Origin: Bacteroidaceae bacterium
GTDB taxonomy: Bacteria; Bacteroidota; Bacteroidia; Bacteroidales; Bacteroidaceae
Direction: 5' to 3'
Length of the DNA: 64,000 bases
NCBI GenBank assembly: GCA_017546785.1
Contig: JAFYRW010000029.1
Coordinates: 19,740-83,739 of the forward strand
Each line of letters starts with the position of its first letter. Position 1 is the stretch's first letter. A model generated the notes under the pieces. It had not been told where the DNA came from. It searched no databases and saw only the letters and a list, made by a program, of their open reading frames with translations. Shown here in pieces: positions 44,734 to 54,816 of the stretch. Made by a program: the position numbers and the translations under genes.

Positions 44734-46167
44734 ATGAAAAGAGACGAAGAAATTTTAAAGAAGACAACTGTTACAACATCGGTATTTGCGTCGGAGGAGA
44801 TGTTAAAATCGGCGCCGGTAGACACAATTCCGCAGCACTCCACTACCCCGGAGATTGCCTATCAGATGGTAAAAGACGAGACATACGCCCAGACTCTTCC
44901 GCGACTGAACCTTGCTACATTTGTAACAACATATATGGACCCATACGCAACTAAGCTTATGAACGATGCGATTGCCATAAATTACATCGACGAGACTGAG
45001 TATCCGCGTATAGCGCTTATGTGTGCAAAATGTATCAACATTGTGGCTAATCTGTGGAATTCTCCCGAGCAGGCAAAATGGAAGGCCGGAGCACTTGGAA
45101 TAGGTTCTAGCGAGGCTTGTATGCTTGGTGGCGTAGCAGCGTGGCAACGTTGGAAGAATCGTCGCATTGCACAGAAGAAGCCATACGACAAGCCCAACTT
45201 TGTAATTTCATCGGCCTATCAGGTTGTGTGGGAGAAATTTGCTCAGCTGTGGCAGATTGAGATGCGTACAATTCCTCTCACCCCCGAGAAGCTTACAATG
45301 TGCCCCGAGGATGTAATTGCCCATTGCGACGAGAATACAATTTGTGTCGTTCCCATTCAGGGTGTTACGTGGACCGGCCTTAACGACGATGTAAAGGCAA
45401 TAAACGATGCTCTCGATAAATATAACCAGAAGACAGGATACGATATTCCTATTCACGTAGACGCAGCATCGGGAGGATTCATACTACCCTTCCTCGAGCC
45501 TGAGAGAGAGTGGGATTTCCGCCTCAAATGGGTGTTATCGATAAGCACCAGCGGACATAAATACGGCCTTGTTTACCCCGGATTAGGCTGGGTTGTGTGG
45601 AAGGACAAGAAATATCTGCCAAACGAAATGTCATTCAGCGTAAATTATCTTGGAGCCGATATTACTCAGGTAGGACTCAATTTCTCACGTCCCGCAGCAC
45701 AGATTCTCGGTCAATATTACCAGTTTATCCGCTTGGGATTCGATGGTTACAAGGCTATTCAGCACAGCAGTATGGAGATTGCAAAATATCTGCATCAGCA
45801 GATTGGCAAGATGAAGCCTTTTGTGAACTACAGCAATGAGGTACACAACCCGTTATTCATTTGGGAGATGAACAAGGAGTATGGCAAAAAGGCAAAATGG
45901 ACTCTCTACGACCTCCAGGATAAGCTTAAGCAGAATGGTTGGATGGTACCCGCCTACACTATGCCTGCGAACATAGAGGAAACTATTGTAATGCGTATAG
46001 TGGTGCGACAGGGATTCAGCCGTGATATGGCCGACCAGCTGCTGACAGACATTGCTGCGGCTGTGAACGAGCTTGACAAGCTACAGTACCCTACTCCCTC
46101 GCGCATTGCTCTCGAAAGCAAGGTAAAGATTAAAGGTACTGTTTATACTCACACCGGTAAAGGTTGA
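44734..46167 (+). CDS. gadB: Glutamate decarboxylase
   Basis: A 477-residue PLP enzyme converting glutamate to GABA and carbon dioxide while consuming a proton. Visible are HVDAASGGFILPF with the cofactor aspartate, the PLP lysine in SISTSGHKYGLVYPG, and the C-terminal segment ending YTHTGKG, similar to the pH-dependent tail of E. coli GadB. It is followed four bases later by glutaminase, which supplies its substrate from glutamine. In many Bacteroides a GadC antiporter is next to the pair; here it is absent. Confidence 0.95.
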   Translation: MKRDEEILKKTTVTTSVFASEEMLKSAPVDTIPQHSTTPEIAYQMVKDETYAQTLPRLNLATFVTTYMDPYATKLMNDAIAINYIDETEYPRIALMCAKCINIVANLWNSPEQAKWKAGALGIGSSEACMLGGVAAWQRWKNRRIAQKKPYDKPNFVISSAYQVVWEKFAQLWQIEMRTIPLTPEKLTMCPEDVIAHCDENTICVVPIQGVTWTGLNDDVKAINDALDKYNQKTGYDIPIHVDAASGGFILPFLEPEREWDFRLKWVLSISTSGHKYGLVYPGLGWVVWKDKKYLPNEMSFSVNYLGADITQVGLNFSRPAAQILGQYYQFIRLGFDGYKAIQHSSMEIAKYLHQQIGKMKPFVNYSNEVHNPLFIWEMNKEYGKKAKWTLYDLQDKLKQNGWMVPAYTMPANIEETIVMRIVVRQGFSRDMADQLLTDIAAAVNELDKLQYPTPSRIALESKVKIKGTVYTHTGKG

Positions 46168-46171
46168 TTAT

Positions 46172-47134
46172 ATGAGAAGAATAACAAAAGAGGCGTTGAA
46201 GGCCATAATGAACGAGGCCTACACAAATTGCAGAGAGGATAACAGCGGAAAGAATGCCGACTATATTCCCTATCTTGCAAAAGTAGACAGCAATCTCTTC
46301 GGCATTGCAATATGTTTGCCCGATGGCGAAATGATGAGCGTGGGAGACTGTGACTACATTTTTGGCATAGAGTCTGTGTCGAAAGTGATGACAGCAATAC
46401 TTATCATCAAGAAATATGGCGCCGAGACTGTAATGAATATGATTGGTGCCGATGCCACAGGATTGCCTTTCAATTCAATTATGGCAATATTATTGGAGAA
46501 TGACCACCCTTCTACGCCTCTTGTGAATGCCGGAGCAATATCGGCAGTGAGTATGGTTACTCCAGTGGGAGACAGCAAGAGCAAATGGGAGAATATTCTT
46601 GCCAACATAAACGACCTTTGCGGTAGCGAGCTTACGCTCATCGATGAGCTGTATAAATCGGAGAGCATAAGCAATTTCAACAACCGGGCAATAGCCTGGT
46701 TGTTGAAAAACTACGAACGCATTTACGATAATCCAGAGCTATCGTTGGACCTTTACACGCGTCAATGTTCGTTGGGCGTTACGGCAAAGCAACTGGCAGT
46801 GTGCGCTGCCACTATTGCCAATAACGGCCTTAACCCGCTGACAAAAAAACAGGTATATAACAACGGTATAAGCGCAAAGATAATATCGATGATTGCAGCC
46901 GTTGGATTCTACGAGAATACAGGCGACTGGATATTCTCCTCGGGAATACCGGCAAAGAGCGGTGTCGGCGGCGGTATTATGGGAGTGCTTCCCGGCGCAT
47001 TGGGCATTGCTGCGTTTGCTCCCCCGCTTGATGGCGCAGGAAATTCGGTAAAGGCGCAGAAGGCTCTAAAATATATTATGCAGAGGTTAGGCGTTCATAT
47101 TTTTGGCAGCGAAAGGCTTATTATAGAAAATTAG
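46172..47134 (+). CDS. glsA: Glutaminase A
   Basis: A 320-residue serine-dependent beta-lactamase-like glutaminase releasing ammonia from glutamine. The catalytic serine-lysine motif is IESVSKV, with the conserved stretches LVNAGAISAVSM and SGIPAKSGVGGGIMG. The ammonia neutralises acid and the glutamate feeds gadB, so the pair forms a glutamine/glutamate acid-resistance route. It ends in a strong terminator that overlaps its stop codon. Confidence 0.95.
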   Translation: MRRITKEALKAIMNEAYTNCREDNSGKNADYIPYLAKVDSNLFGIAICLPDGEMMSVGDCDYIFGIESVSKVMTAILIIKKYGAETVMNMIGADATGLPFNSIMAILLENDHPSTPLVNAGAISAVSMVTPVGDSKSKWENILANINDLCGSELTLIDELYKSESISNFNNRAIAWLLKNYERIYDNPELSLDLYTRQCSLGVTAKQLAVCAATIANNGLNPLTKKQVYNNGISAKIISMIAAVGFYENTGDWIFSSGIPAKSGVGGGIMGVLPGALGIAAFAPPLDGAGNSVKAQKALKYIMQRLGVHIFGSERLIIEN

Positions 47135-47163
47135 GAAGAGTGTAACTCTTCCTAATTTTCTAT
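47123..47163 (+). terminator. Terminator of gadB-glsA
   Basis: A 19-bp perfect stem (47123-47141 with 47145-47163, loop GTA) includes the last glsA codons and its stop. Confidence 0.8.
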
Positions 47164-47346
47164 AAATGAGGGATACTGATCTGCTGTTTTTTGTGTAATT
47201 ATTAAAAGCAACCATTGTTATATTGCCGCTTATTCGTGATACTTTTAATCTGAGTGAAAAAATAAATGGACAATTGCTTTTAGGAAATAACAATTATTGA
47301 AAATAATGAACTATATTCGCAAAGACAACCATAATTGCTTAAGATA

Positions 47347-47994
47347 ATGAAAAAAATAGAAGTACGTAAGATAGTACCTGCCAACCGCAGCGTCGAGGAA
47401 TTGAACAGCCATTTTGCTACCGTTGAGTCGAATGCCATTGAATGCTGCAACTGGGCAAAAGAGTTTCCCTACACTCCAAAAGTGTCGTTCGCAATGTTCC
47501 ACGATGGAGAGAATCTGTACATTAAATTCAATGTTACCGAGAATGACATCCATACATTGGTAACCGAGGATTTTGGTAGAATATGGACCGACCCTTGCGT
47601 TGAGTTCTTTGTGTCGCCCGAGGGTAATCTCGACTACTACAATTTTGAATGTACCTGCATTGGCAAGATGCTTATGGCGTGGCATCCCAACGGCGCGACA
47701 AAAGAGGATGCGCCTATGGATATTATAAACAATATTCAGCGCATACCCTCGCTTGGTACCGAGAATTTCGCTCTGCGTGAGGGTGAGAATTCTTGGAGTC
47801 TCATTGAGATTATTCCTGCAGCGTCGCTCTTCCGTAGCGGTGTAGAGTCGTGGGAAGGAAAGAAGATGCGTGCCAATTTCTATAAGTGCGGAGACAATCT
47901 CCCAACTCCTCACTTTATTTCGTGGAACGCCATCGACTGGCCCGAGCCGAGCTTCCACCGTCCGGAGTTCTTTGGCGAATTGATTTTCGAATAA
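47347..47994 (+). CDS. CBM9-like carbohydrate-binding family protein
   Basis: A 215-residue all-beta protein. FAMFHDGENLYIKFNVTE, WTDPCVEFFVSPEG and FYKCGDNLPTPHFISWNAI are features of the CBM9/DOMON-like family. No signal peptide is found, so it may be cytoplasmic, which is odd for a carbohydrate-binding module. A TTG 12 bases upstream would be an alternative start, but ATG at 47347 is favoured. Ligand unknown. It ends at a bidirectional terminator. Confidence 0.8.
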   Translation: MKKIEVRKIVPANRSVEELNSHFATVESNAIECCNWAKEFPYTPKVSFAMFHDGENLYIKFNVTENDIHTLVTEDFGRIWTDPCVEFFVSPEGNLDYYNFECTCIGKMLMAWHPNGATKEDAPMDIINNIQRIPSLGTENFALREGENSWSLIEIIPAASLFRSGVESWEGKKMRANFYKCGDNLPTPHFISWNAIDWPEPSFHRPEFFGELIFE

Positions 47995-48001
47995 CGACAA
48001 T

Positions 48002-48034
48002 AAAAAATCCTCATCCTTTGATGAGGATTTTTTT
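48002..48034. terminator. Bidirectional terminator between CBM9-like gene and UPF0597 gene
   Basis: ATCCTCATC-CTTT-GATGAGGAT with six A before and six T after; it serves both convergent genes. Confidence 0.88.
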
Positions 48035-48051
48035 AATATTGCTTGTCGCTG

Positions 48052-49341
48052 TTATTTGCTTGTCATAATGTCGAGAATCATTCTGTCGGTCTCCATCATT
48101 CCTTTTGAGCCGATAGATGTAAGGTTGCGTATAGACTTATCGACATCATCATCGACAATACCCTCGAGAGAGGTTACGCAACGATGCTCCATTGCCATCA
48201 CAGCCGAAAAGACTGCTGTCGATACTGCACTCGCAAGCTTGAGTGCGCAACTAGGCTTTGCGCCATCGCAGATTACTCCGGTGAGGTTGGCTACCATATT
48301 CTTTACTGCCATTGCTACTTCTTCGTATTTTCCACCCATAAGATAGGTTACTCCGCAGCTTGAGCCTGTAGAGGCAACAACGCAACCGCATAATGCCGAC
48401 AGGCGGCCAAGGCTCTGCTTGATGTATATTACTGTAAGATGGCTCAGTATGAGCGCACGGATGAGCTGCTCCTCGTTAGAGCCCTTCTCCTCGGCATATA
48501 CTACCACAGGGAGTGTAGATGCAATACCCTGATTGCCGCTACCCGAATTACTCATCACAGGAATCTGTGCGCCGCCCATTCGAGCATCGCACGCTGCAGA
48601 GGTATAAGAGACCATTCGGGAAAATGTAGTATCGCCAAAAATCTCTTTTTTATTGACTGAGGCACGGATGGTGCGTCCCAGACAGTGTCCCCACTCTCCT
48701 TTCAACGATTCTTCGGCTACAGCCTTATTAAGATGCTTTGCCTCGAGAATGAATTTAAGTTCGTCCAATGGCGATTCTGTAGCAAACTCCCATACGGTGT
48801 GCATTGTAAGCACAATATCGCCGTTGGCATCGTCGGCCGAGGCTCTGCTATTGCGACTGTCGGAGATTACCTCTCCATTGGATTCGAGATATACAAAGTT
48901 TGTGTGTGAGCCCGAGATTATAGCCACAGCCTTGTCGTTGCCTGCTGTTACCTCAACCTCTATATAGAGCATATCACAGGCTCCCTCCTTTACCCCAACC
49001 TTTATGCGCTGCTCGTCAATCATCTTACGTCCCAACTCAACGTCGGCTAGAGTGGTATCCTTGAGAACCTCCAACTGATATTCCGAACGTCCGACAATGG
49101 CGCCGAGAGCAATTGCAATAGGAAGGCCTATCATTCCTGTTCCTGGTATTCCGACGCCCATAGCATTTTTAAGCACATTGGGGCTTAGACGAACCTCTAT
49201 ATGCTGTGGCTGTACTCCTAAAAGTTCAACGGCTTTTGCGGTACAGAGCGACACGGCTACAGGCTCGGTGCATCCCATTGCAGGAACGACCTCTCGGTTT
49301 ATCAGCTTTATTATCTCTTGTCTTATTTCGGAAGATAGCAT
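48052..49341 (-). CDS. UPF0597 family L-cysteine desulfidase / serine dehydratase-like
   Basis: A 429-residue protein of the CyuA (YhaM) family, relatives of which degrade L-cysteine to pyruvate, sulfide and ammonia with an iron-sulfur cluster. Candidate cluster cysteines are in VPAMGCTEPVAVS near residue 24, CGCVVASTGSSCG and VICDGAKPSCALK. No membrane segment. It is monocistronic. Serine as substrate cannot be excluded, since the fold is that of the alpha subunit of bacterial serine dehydratase. Confidence 0.87.
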   Translation of the reverse strand: MLSSEIRQEIIKLINREVVPAMGCTEPVAVSLCTAKAVELLGVQPQHIEVRLSPNVLKNAMGVGIPGTGMIGLPIAIALGAIVGRSEYQLEVLKDTTLADVELGRKMIDEQRIKVGVKEGACDMLYIEVEVTAGNDKAVAIISGSHTNFVYLESNGEVISDSRNSRASADDANGDIVLTMHTVWEFATESPLDELKFILEAKHLNKAVAEESLKGEWGHCLGRTIRASVNKKEIFGDTTFSRMVSYTSAACDARMGGAQIPVMSNSGSGNQGIASTLPVVVYAEEKGSNEEQLIRALILSHLTVIYIKQSLGRLSALCGCVVASTGSSCGVTYLMGGKYEEVAMAVKNMVANLTGVICDGAKPSCALKLASAVSTAVFSAVMAMEHRCVTSLEGIVDDDVDKSIRNLTSIGSKGMMETDRMILDIMTSK

Positions 49342-49447
49342 AGTTGTTTATTTAAATTGTGTTATTCAATGCTCAAAGGTAGTTGTTTTTTATATAATCT
49401 ACAACAGATATTCAATCTTTACTCATTCATTACTATTTGCCATAGTA

Positions 49448-49496
49448 AAGAAAAAGTGCCGTTACTATCTGTTTACGAGACAATTAACGGCACTTT
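49448..49496 (-). terminator. Terminator after hppA
   Basis: AAAGTGCCGTTA (49453-49464) and TAACGGCACTTT (49485-49496) form a 12-bp stem; the minus strand continues with TTC and more T. Confidence 0.8.
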
Positions 49497-49514
49497 GCTA
49501 TTATAAAAAAGCTA

Positions 49515-51713
49515 TCACATTATGCTGAATGCAAGGGTAAGGCCCGACATTACGATTGCCACCATACTCATAAGTTTGATGAGGATATTGAGGCTAGGGC
49601 CTGATGTATCCTTACAGGGGTCGCCGACGGTGTCGCCAACAACGGTTGCCTTGTGTGTCTCGCTACCCTTGCCGCCGAAATTACCCTCCTCGACATATTT
49701 CTTTGCATTGTCCCACGCTCCACCGGCGTTGGCCAAAAAGACAGCCAGAAGGAATCCCGACGAGAGGCTGCCTATCAAAAGGCCGATGACTCCCGACACG
49801 CCAAGCACTACTCCGGTGAGGATGGGTGCCACAATGGCAAGCAACGACGGGAGTATCATCTCCTGCTGTGCTCCGCGTGTAGAAATTTCTACGCAACGTG
49901 AATAGTCGGGCTCTGCTTTTCCCTCGAGAATGCCTTTTATATTCTGGAACTGACGACGAACCTCGGCAACCATCTTCTGTGCGGCACGGCCAACGGCATT
50001 CATTGTGAGTCCGCAGAAGAGGAAGGCCATCATTGCACCGATGAATATTCCGCAGAGAACTGTGGGATTCATCAGTGTAACGTTGAAATATTGCATAAAG
50101 TCGAAGATATTGGCCTCCATAAGCGCCTTTCCGTTTATGAGCACGTCTGGGGTTGAACGCTCCATTGCTATACGAATCTCCTCGATATACGACGCGAGCA
50201 ATGCCAATGCTGTGAGGGCAGCCGAACCTATGGCAAAGCCCTTTCCTGTTGCAGCAGTGGTATTACCGAGAGAGTCGAGTGCATCGGTGCGTCGACGAAC
50301 CTCGGGCTCAAGGCCGCTCATTTCGGCGTTACCGCCGGCATTGTCGGCAATAGGGCCATAAGCGTCAGTAGCAAGGGTAATACCCAATGTGGACAACATT
50401 CCTACCGATGCTATTGCTATTCCATAAAGACCAATGGTTACATTGGCCGCATCGGTGCTGAATCCTGTTGCAAAGAGATACGAGAGGATTATACCTATTA
50501 CAACCGATATCACAGGAATTGCTGTAGAGAGCATTCCTAATCCCATTCCCGAGATTATGACTGTTGCAGGGCCGGTGAGTCCAGCCTCAGATACTTTGCG
50601 CGTAGGCGCATACGATTGTGATGTATAATATTCGGTTGAGCGACCGATGACCACTCCTACGAGCAAGCCAACGACTACCGCCATAGAAAGACCCAGCCAA
50701 TTTTCGATGCCCAAAAGATAGAGTATCGCAAAAGTTGCAATGACAATGAGCAACGACGACAAGTTTGTTCCGCGCGACAATGCTGCAATGAGTTTCTTTA
50801 CATTGGCATCCTCTTTTGTGTGCACCGAGAATATACCTATTATAGAAAGAACAATTCCTACAGCCGCAATGAGCATAGGCGCAAAGACAGCCTTAGTCTG
50901 CATTGCTCCACCCTCGGAAGCAAAGGCTGCTGCTCCCAACGCTGCAGTAGAAAGGATTGAACCACAATAACTCTCGTAAAGGTCGGCGCCCATTCCAGCA
51001 ACGTCACCAACATTGTCGCCTACATTGTCGGCAATTGTGGCGGGGTTACGGGGGTCATCCTCTGGGATATTGTATTCAGTCTTTCCTACAAGGTCGGCAC
51101 CAACGTCGGCTGCCTTTGTGTAGATACCGCCGCCTACGCGGGCAAAAAGAGCCTGTGTCGATGCTCCCATACCAAATGTAAGCATTGTGGTTGTTATAAT
51201 ACAGAGTTTCATTCCTGTATTGTTTATATCGGCAGGAATTACTGAGTCGAGGATAAGATACCACACTGAAATATCGAGTAGTCCGAGGCCGACGACAACG
51301 AGTCCCATCACAGCGCCGCTGCGGAATGCCATACGCAATCCACTGTTCATTGATTGACGCGCCGCATTTGCTGTTCGCGCCGAAGCGTGTGTGGCAGTCT
51401 TCATTCCCAAGAATCCCGAAAGACCGCTGAAGAGTCCGCCGGTGAGGAAAGCAAAGGGTACCCACTCATTCTGAATGTGGAACACATAGGCCATTATTGC
51501 AAAAACAATGGCTAAAGAAATAAAGACAATGGTAACTATCTTGTACTGCTGTTTAAGATAGGCCATTGCTCCCTTGCGGACCGCCGCTGCAATATATGCC
51601 ATACGTTCGGTTCCCTCACTCTCTTTTTTCATTTGTCTATAGAAATACAAGGCAAATGCCAATGCCAACAGCGCTGCTGCCGGCACAAACCAGAAAAGAA
51701 TTTTGTAATCCAT
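49515..51713 (-). CDS. hppA: Membrane-bound ion-translocating pyrophosphatase, K+-stimulated type
   Basis: A 732-residue protein with about sixteen transmembrane helices that couples pyrophosphate hydrolysis to sodium and/or proton export. The pyrophosphate-binding signatures are [35 protein letters not shown] and [16 protein letters not shown]. The sequence [10 protein letters not shown] has alanine where potassium-independent enzymes have lysine, which marks the K+-stimulated class; many of these pump sodium. It gives an anaerobe an extra ion gradient from biosynthetic pyrophosphate. Confidence 0.95.
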   Translation of the reverse strand: MDYKILFWFVPAAALLALAFALYFYRQMKKESEGTERMAYIAAAVRKGAMAYLKQQYKIVTIVFISLAIVFAIMAYVFHIQNEWVPFAFLTGGLFSGLSGFLGMKTATHASARTANAARQSMNSGLRMAFRSGAVMGLVVVGLGLLDISVWYLILDSVIPADINNTGMKLCIITTTMLTFGMGASTQALFARVGGGIYTKAADVGADLVGKTEYNIPEDDPRNPATIADNVGDNVGDVAGMGADLYESYCGSILSTAALGAAAFASEGGAMQTKAVFAPMLIAAVGIVLSIIGIFSVHTKEDANVKKLIAALSRGTNLSSLLIVIATFAILYLLGIENWLGLSMAVVVGLLVGVVIGRSTEYYTSQSYAPTRKVSEAGLTGPATVIISGMGLGMLSTAIPVISVVIGIILSYLFATGFSTDAANVTIGLYGIAIASVGMLSTLGITLATDAYGPIADNAGGNAEMSGLEPEVRRRTDALDSLGNTTAATGKGFAIGSAALTALALLASYIEEIRIAMERSTPDVLINGKALMEANIFDFMQYFNVTLMNPTVLCGIFIGAMMAFLFCGLTMNAVGRAAQKMVAEVRRQFQNIKGILEGKAEPDYSRCVEISTRGAQQEMILPSLLAIVAPILTGVVLGVSGVIGLLIGSLSSGFLLAVFLANAGGAWDNAKKYVEEGNFGGKGSETHKATVVGDTVGDPCKDTSGPSLNILIKLMSMVAIVMSGLTLAFSIM

Positions 51714-51767
51714 AATTTTATGTTTTAAGTAAAAAATTGGTTCTTGTATAAGAGTTTTCTCCCGTTG

Positions 51768-51775
51768 CGAATATA
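51768..51775 (-). promoter_or_regulatory. -7 box of hppA
   Basis: Minus strand reads TATATTCG, one base off TAnnTTTG, with TTG 18 bases upstream. It is 54 bases before the hppA ATG. Confidence 0.5.
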
Positions 51776-51836
51776 CTCAAAATGCAACCAATTCAAAACT
51801 TTTCATATTAAAATTACAGTTTTTAATTAAAAATAT

Positions 51837-53159
51837 TTACTCTTCGACAAAATAATCTGGTAATTGCTTATTTGTTGTAAGCAAGCCTTGACGCTTTATT
51901 TCCTCGAGTCGTCGGGTAATATTTCCCTTTCCGCTGGTGAGCTGTCGGTAGGCGTCGCGATAAGCATCCATTGCCTTATTCAGCGAGCCTTCGATTTTTG
52001 TAAAATTGTCGGTAAAATTGACGAACTTGTCGTAAATGGCATTAGCAGTGTCTACAATCTTCTGTACGTCGCGCTGCTGACGTTCGCGTGTCCACAATGA
52101 ATTTACCACAAAGAGCGTGGATATAAGATTAGACGGTGAGATTAGCACCACTCCTTTTTTATAGGCGTAATTCCACAAGCTGTTGTCGGCCTCCATTGCC
52201 ACAAAATAGGATGGTTCGTTAGGGATGAACAGCATCACATAGTCGAGAGAGTGGATATTGTATCGGTCGTACGATTTTGAGGAGAGATTATCAATGTGTG
52301 AGCGCACGCTCGATATATGCTCCTTTAGATATTGGGCACGCGAGGCATCATCCTCGGCCGAGAGGTAGGATATATAGGCTGTGAGTGACACTTTTGAGTC
52401 GATTATAATGTCGCGCTTGCCGGGAAAATGCACTATAATATCGGGCTTCATTGCGCGGTTGCTATCATTGTTCACTGCTGCCGAGCCACTGTCGGTGCGC
52501 AGCGTTACCTGACGCTCCCACTGTTCGCCCTCGATGAGTCCCGAATTTTCGAGTATCTGTTCGAGGATTGTCTCGCCCCAATCGCCCTGAAATTTATTAT
52601 TGCGTGTACCGACAATGGCGTTCGTGAGGTTTACAGCATCGGCGCTTATACGTTGGTTGGCCTCGACAAGCGTCTGTATGCTCTCCTGCAACGAGAAGCG
52701 CTGACGGCTCTCCTCGCCATAGTAGCTGTCGACCTTTTCGCGGAAGGATTTAAGGTCTATATTCAGCGGTTGGAGCATTGACAGCAGACGCTCCTCGGAC
52801 TGACGGTTGAATGCCTCGCTGTTCTTCTCGAGTGCCTCGTTTGCCATATTCTTGAATTCGTGGCGCATCTGCTCCAGTATTGTCTTGAACTGTTCCTTTT
52901 GTGCTTCGGAGCGTTCTTTAAGCATTGAATTTTCGGAGAATAATTTATGGTTGCTATCCTCTATTTCCCTGTTGTGACACTGTAGTTCCTGCAGTTCCTT
53001 TTCTATTTTGCCGTTCGACTCGACGAGTGAGCTGTTGCGTTCGCGCTCAACGGCGAGATTACACTCCGAGGCGTGCAACCTTGAATTTGTCTTCACAAGA
53101 ACAAGCAGCATAATTGCCAGCAACAGGATAAGAGCGATAATTATATATGTAGCAGTCAT
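51837..53159 (-). CDS. rmuC: DNA recombination protein RmuC
   Basis: A 440-residue protein: one N-terminal membrane helix (IIIALILLLAIMLLVLV), a long coiled coil (about 30-140), then the RmuC domain (NKFQGDWGETILEQILENSG; PDIIVHFPGKRDIIIDSKVS, a PD-(D/E)XK-like core). RmuC limits inversions at short inverted repeats and is taken as a nuclease. It follows a 14-base gap after the 89-residue protein and is the last of three genes. Confidence 0.94.
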   Translation of the reverse strand: MTATYIIIALILLLAIMLLVLVKTNSRLHASECNLAVERERNSSLVESNGKIEKELQELQCHNREIEDSNHKLFSENSMLKERSEAQKEQFKTILEQMRHEFKNMANEALEKNSEAFNRQSEERLLSMLQPLNIDLKSFREKVDSYYGEESRQRFSLQESIQTLVEANQRISADAVNLTNAIVGTRNNKFQGDWGETILEQILENSGLIEGEQWERQVTLRTDSGSAAVNNDSNRAMKPDIIVHFPGKRDIIIDSKVSLTAYISYLSAEDDASRAQYLKEHISSVRSHIDNLSSKSYDRYNIHSLDYVMLFIPNEPSYFVAMEADNSLWNYAYKKGVVLISPSNLISTLFVVNSLWTRERQQRDVQKIVDTANAIYDKFVNFTDNFTKIEGSLNKAMDAYRDAYRQLTSGKGNITRRLEEIKRQGLLTTNKQLPDYFVEE

Positions 53160-53173
53160 TGTCGTTTATATTT

Positions 53174-53443
53174 CTATTGTCTATTGTCGCTCTCAACGCC
53201 GCTCCCCGAGAATATCTTGCGTAGCCACAAGAAGCGGTGACGCAGGAGTCGCGCCTCCTCGATGAGCATCGAAAAGTCCGACAGCATTGTGGCGACTAAA
53301 TTAGTAAAGGTTAGCGATTTTTTCAAAATTAAGTAGTCCAATTTTATACTTTTTTTTACACGGCACAGTCGCGCCTCGGCCTCTACCCTGCATTTACGAA
53401 GTTCCTCGATAGAGGTAATTGTTGAATAATCATTCTGTTTCAT
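53174..53443 (-). CDS. Small hypothetical protein
   Basis: An 89-residue basic protein without a signal peptide or clear membrane helix. A helical stretch (SIEELRKCRVEAEARLCRVKKSI) is followed by a mixed helical part rich in arginine. I do not recognise the family. Its start overlaps the holin-like gene by 14 bases and rmuC starts 14 bases after its stop, so it belongs to that operon and may work with the membrane partner. Confidence 0.6.
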   Translation of the reverse strand: MKQNDYSTITSIEELRKCRVEAEARLCRVKKSIKLDYLILKKSLTFTNLVATMLSDFSMLIEEARLLRHRFLWLRKIFSGSGVESDNRQ

Positions 53444-53792
53444 CGTTAGATTCGTCTTTTGAGAAAAATATACGGCTCATATAGGCAACCACCGAATTTA
53501 CGAAAATGCGCCTGCTCGAGAGTGTCAGTATTATGGCGGCAAGCAAAAGAAGCGAGGCTATTATGAGCGCTCCGGCAATGTAACCGGTGAAGGGAGCAAT
53601 GGCGAGCATTATGGCAACAGAGACAAACATTGCTGCAATAAATAGCAGCTGCAGGAATATTATCCGCGAAAGAATGTCGCTCGCAAACAACGACAGACGT
53701 TCGAGCAGCCTGAGCTTAATGACATCAATATAAGCATCGAGATACTCTGACGTATCATCGGTAAAAATCTCAATATTTTTCTTTATTCCCAT
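53430..53792 (-). CDS. Phage-holin-family (holin III/X-like) membrane protein
   Basis: A 120-residue protein with two hydrophobic helices (ILSRIIFLQLLFIAAMFVSVAIML and GYIAGALIIASLLLLAAIILTL) between charged ends; the last residues are acidic (KDESNDETE). It matches the small two-helix family named after actinobacterial phage holins, which in Bacteroidetes is usually chromosomal with no lysis role. It is first in the operon with the 89-residue protein and rmuC. Confidence 0.78.
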   Translation of the reverse strand: MGIKKNIEIFTDDTSEYLDAYIDVIKLRLLERLSLFASDILSRIIFLQLLFIAAMFVSVAIMLAIAPFTGYIAGALIIASLLLLAAIILTLSSRRIFVNSVVAYMSRIFFSKDESNDETE

Positions 53793-53885
53793 AATACAAA
53801 AATTTATTTGTTATAAAATTCGGACACTAGCTGTAGATAAAGAATAAAAAATAGTTATTTTTTAAAATAGTAACGGCAAAATGAC

Positions 53886-53893
53886 TATCTTCG
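53886..53893 (+). promoter_or_regulatory. -7 box before the long rsmG-hyd operon
   Basis: TATCTTCG, one base off TAnnTTTG, 107 bases before the first gene. No TTG at -33. Divergent from the holin-like gene. Confidence 0.4.
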
Positions 53894-53999
53894 CAGTGCA
53901 TATTTCCCGAACATTCATTAAACAAATTCTGCGGGTAATTTGTGGTATTTTTAAGTTATTTTTAATATTTACGCCATAGCGGCAAAAGAGTATTACAAA

Positions 54000-54815
54000 A
54001 TGAGACTAAAAGATTATATTTCAGCAATAATATTGACTGTTATTCTTGTTGCCTGTGTTCCCGGCAGCAAAAAGGAGGATACATCAAAGGCCAATATCAA
54101 AGAGGTAACATTCGCCCGATACGAACATATTGTAAGAACACCTATTGACGAGTATGCCAAAGAGGTTCCGGCACTGCGTTGCGAATTTATGATAGAAGAG
54201 GCTGAGTCGCAGGACAAGGAGATTGAAAAGAATATAAACGTGGGTATTGCCTATGCAATTTTTGGTTACGATGGTATCTGTCCTAAGGAGGCAACCGATT
54301 CATTCATTGCAACAATAAAAGATGAGTATCTGTCGTTGCGTCCCGAATATTACAATGAGAAGGCAATGAACAGCGGAGCCGAGTGGTTCAACTACAACTA
54401 CACAATAAAGAGCAGTGTAACGAGAGGATATAAGGATATAATAAACTACTCCATTACAACCGACACATACACAGGAGGAGCGCACGGCAGCTTCACCACG
54501 ACCCTGCTTAACTTTGACCCCGCGACAGGAAAGGAGATTAAGCTGAACGACTTTTTCAAGGATAATTTCGAGGAGGTGCTTATAGACAGACTCACAAGAG
54601 CGCTTGTAAAGAGAGTGGGCGCACAGTCGTTCGAGGAGTTGCAGGAAATGGGCTATCTTGTGTTAAATGATATGTTCGTTACCGACAATTTTGAATTAGG
54701 AAAGGATTCTGTACGTTTCCACTATAATCAATATGATATTGCTCCCTATGCATTGGGCAGCAGCGACCTTACATTCACATACGAAGAACTTAAAGACTTA
54801 ATAAAAGAACAATAA
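54000..54815 (+). CDS. DUF4163/DUF3298 lipoprotein
   Basis: A 271-residue lipoprotein (ILTVILVACVPGS). The middle part is DUF4163 and the C-terminal part DUF3298, recognised by ITTDTYTGGAHGSFTTTLLNFD and YDIAPYALGSSDLTFTYEEL. Such proteins resemble RsiV-type domains that bind lysozyme in other bacteria; whether this one does is unknown. Its stop is one base before rsmG, so they are co-transcribed. Confidence 0.85.
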   Translation: MRLKDYISAIILTVILVACVPGSKKEDTSKANIKEVTFARYEHIVRTPIDEYAKEVPALRCEFMIEEAESQDKEIEKNINVGIAYAIFGYDGICPKEATDSFIATIKDEYLSLRPEYYNEKAMNSGAEWFNYNYTIKSSVTRGYKDIINYSITTDTYTGGAHGSFTTTLLNFDPATGKEIKLNDFFKDNFEEVLIDRLTRALVKRVGAQSFEELQEMGYLVLNDMFVTDNFELGKDSVRFHYNQYDIAPYALGSSDLTFTYEELKDLIKEQ

Positions 54816-54816
54816 T

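Noticed and set aside
53430..53792. Holin-like gene as a prophage remnant
   Set aside because: No endolysin, capsid or integrase genes; this family is normally chromosomal in Bacteroidetes.
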